A program made the position numbers and the translations under genes. Below, in pieces: positions 63,010 to 64,000 of a stretch of 64,000 bases of DNA (position 1 is the stretch's first letter; every line of letters begins with the position of its first letter). Source of the DNA: Pelagibacterium nitratireducens. GTDB lineage: Bacteria > Pseudomonadota > Alphaproteobacteria > Rhizobiales > Devosiaceae. The stretch spans positions 310,001 to 374,000 of the forward strand of contig NZ_CP146275.1 of the NCBI RefSeq assembly GCF_037044555.1, written 5' to 3'. The notes under the pieces are model-generated. The model had not been told where the DNA came from. It did no database searches and saw only the letters and a program-made list of their open reading frames with translations.

Positions 63010-64000
63010 CGACCACGATCGAATGGGGCACGCGCCCGGTCGGAATCGATCTGACGTTGGAGCGCGTTTCGAGATCAATGACAGACATGTCGTCACTGAG
63101 CCCATTGGTGACATAGAGTTGAGTTCCCTCGGCGCTCAGAGCCAGACTCCAGGCGCGACTGCCCACGAGCGTATAGTCTTCGATCTCACGGGTCTCGACA
63201 TCGACATAGGCTATGTGGTTGGCGCGCCCGAGCGTTACATACATTGTCTGACCATCCTCGGAAAGCAGGATCCCCACTGGGGTAACATCAACCTCACGAA
63301 AGCCGGGCGGCAGGAACTGGAGTTGATCAATAACTTCGTTGGTGGCTGCATCTATGATCGTGACAGACCCCGATAGCTCATCACTCACCCAAAGCTCGGT
63401 ATCGTCCTTGACCAGTTCGAACCGGCGCGGCCGGGTGCCGACAATGACATTGTCAACCACCGTGCCGCTTGCCGTGTCGATGACATGGACCATGTCGGCG
63501 ATTTCGGAGGTGACGTAAAGCGTGGTTTCGTCCTCGGTCAGAAGCACGCCCTCGGGCTCGGCGCCCGTAGGAATTTCGTGGATGATGACCTTGCTGGCCA
63601 CATCTATGACCTGGGCTGTCGAGTTCTCCTCGTTGGAGACAAAGATCTGGGTTTCGTTTTCATTGAGGACAAACATTTCGGGGCTGCGCCCGGTTGGCAC
63701 GTAGTCGACGACACTGAGCGAGGCAACGTCGATGACATCGATGACGTCGTCATCCCCACAAGCGACGTAGAGGCGCGTCCGGTCAATGTTGAACTGCATA
63801 TCGCGCGGTCGCGAAGAGGTCGGTATCTCCGCAACCAGCTCAAAATCATTGGCCGGATCGAACACCCAGACACTGTCGCTTCGCTCATTGCTGACAAACA
63901 CATACCCCGTGCCGGCCGCGCTGGCGGGAAGGCCAAGGCAAAGCCCGAGCACCAAAGCGCCGGCCAGATGCAATGCGCCGGTTCTCAGGATCGGAAGAAC
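62993..64000 (-). CDS. YVTN-type beta-propeller protein of the PQQ catabolism cluster, 5' end off the window
   Basis: At least 335 residues. The frame is open to base 64000; a TTG at 63973 lies inside the signal peptide (LVLGLCLGLPASAAG), so the true start is probably right of the window. Seven YVTN-like repeats are visible (for example YVFVSNERSDSVWVFDP, LYVACGDDDVIDVIDV, IFVSNEENSTAQVIDV). It is a PQQ-dependent-catabolism-associated propeller, usually adjacent to the binding protein, ATPase and permease genes. It may deliver cofactor or assist the quinoprotein in the periplasm. Confidence 0.88.
   Translation of the reverse strand, partial: VLPILRTGALHLAGALVLGLCLGLPASAAGTGYVFVSNERSDSVWVFDPANDFELVAEIPTSSRPRDMQFNIDRTRLYVACGDDDVIDVIDVASLSVVDYVPTGRSPEMFVLNENETQIFVSNEENSTAQVIDVASKVIIHEIPTGAEPEGVLLTEDETTLYVTSEIADMVHVIDTASGTVVDNVIVGTRPRRFELVKDDTELWVSDELSGSVTIIDAATNEVIDQLQFLPPGFREVDVTPVGILLSEDGQTMYVTLGRANHIAYVDVETREIEDYTLVGSRAWSLALSAEGTQLYVTNGLSDDMSVIDLETRSNVRSIPTGRVPHSIVVDDEPA

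Overview
The window looks like chromosomal accessory DNA of a heterotrophic alphaproteobacterium, probably Hyphomicrobiales. This rests on a GC-rich coding style, several tripartite tricarboxylate (TTT) and ABC uptake systems each with its own IclR, LysR or ROK regulator, rhizobial-type IS91/IS110/IS630 remnants, and a PQQ alcohol-oxidation cluster. The genus cannot be fixed from the sequence alone. No rRNA, tRNA, CRISPR array or phage genes were recognised.

Left block (1-6920, + strand): the 3' part of a ROK regulator, then an M81 (MlrC-like) metallopeptidase, a UgpC/MalK-type ABC ATPase, a GMC flavoprotein with an N-terminal gluconate-dehydrogenase-subunit-3-like domain, and an M24/creatinase-fold protein. 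The rest of the transporter probably lies left of the window. A minus-strand trio (7121-9851: MFS exporter, crotonase-fold enzyme, IclR regulator) is divergent from a long plus-strand operon (10143-21150).

The 10-21 kb operon encodes a TctC binding protein, a class III CoA-transferase, a CDO/3-mercaptopropionate-dioxygenase-type thiol dioxygenase, three different MmgE/PrpD proteins, TctB, TctA, an AhpD-like protein and a YeiH-family exporter. The combination suggests uptake and desulfurising breakdown of a mercapto- or sulfinocarboxylate with sulfur-oxyanion export. This is the most interesting metabolic proposal in the window.

The middle (21.5-39.9 kb) holds two complete Dpp-type peptide ABC operons. 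The first has a divergent LysR and a class-C beta-lactamase-fold hydrolase. The second is headed by an M55 D-aminopeptidase and followed by RraA-like and creatininase-family proteins and a convergent LysR. Between them lies about 1.5 kb of decayed DNA with a frameshifted IS91 transposase remnant. A second scar with IS110 and IS630 fragments follows at 40.2-40.8 kb.

From 40.8 to 54.4 kb there is a catabolic island: D-2-hydroxyacid dehydrogenase; a Rieske protein, small protein, amidohydrolase and aldehyde dehydrogenase; LysR; a deacetylase-fold protein; IclR; TctC and NIPSNAP; then a divergent operon of class II aldolase, TctB, TctA, NTF2-like, FAH-family and ABM-like proteins. It resembles an (aromatic or cyclic) acid degradation pathway with its own TTT importer.

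The right end (54.9-64.0 kb) has a secreted pentapeptide-repeat protein and a minus-strand PQQ gene set: a quinoprotein dehydrogenase with a lanthanide-type Asp-x-Asp motif, a second quinoprotein-like propeller lacking that motif, a Tat-type Rieske protein, and the permease, binding protein and YVTN propeller of the PQQ-associated ABC system. No ATPase or cytochrome c gene lies inside the window.
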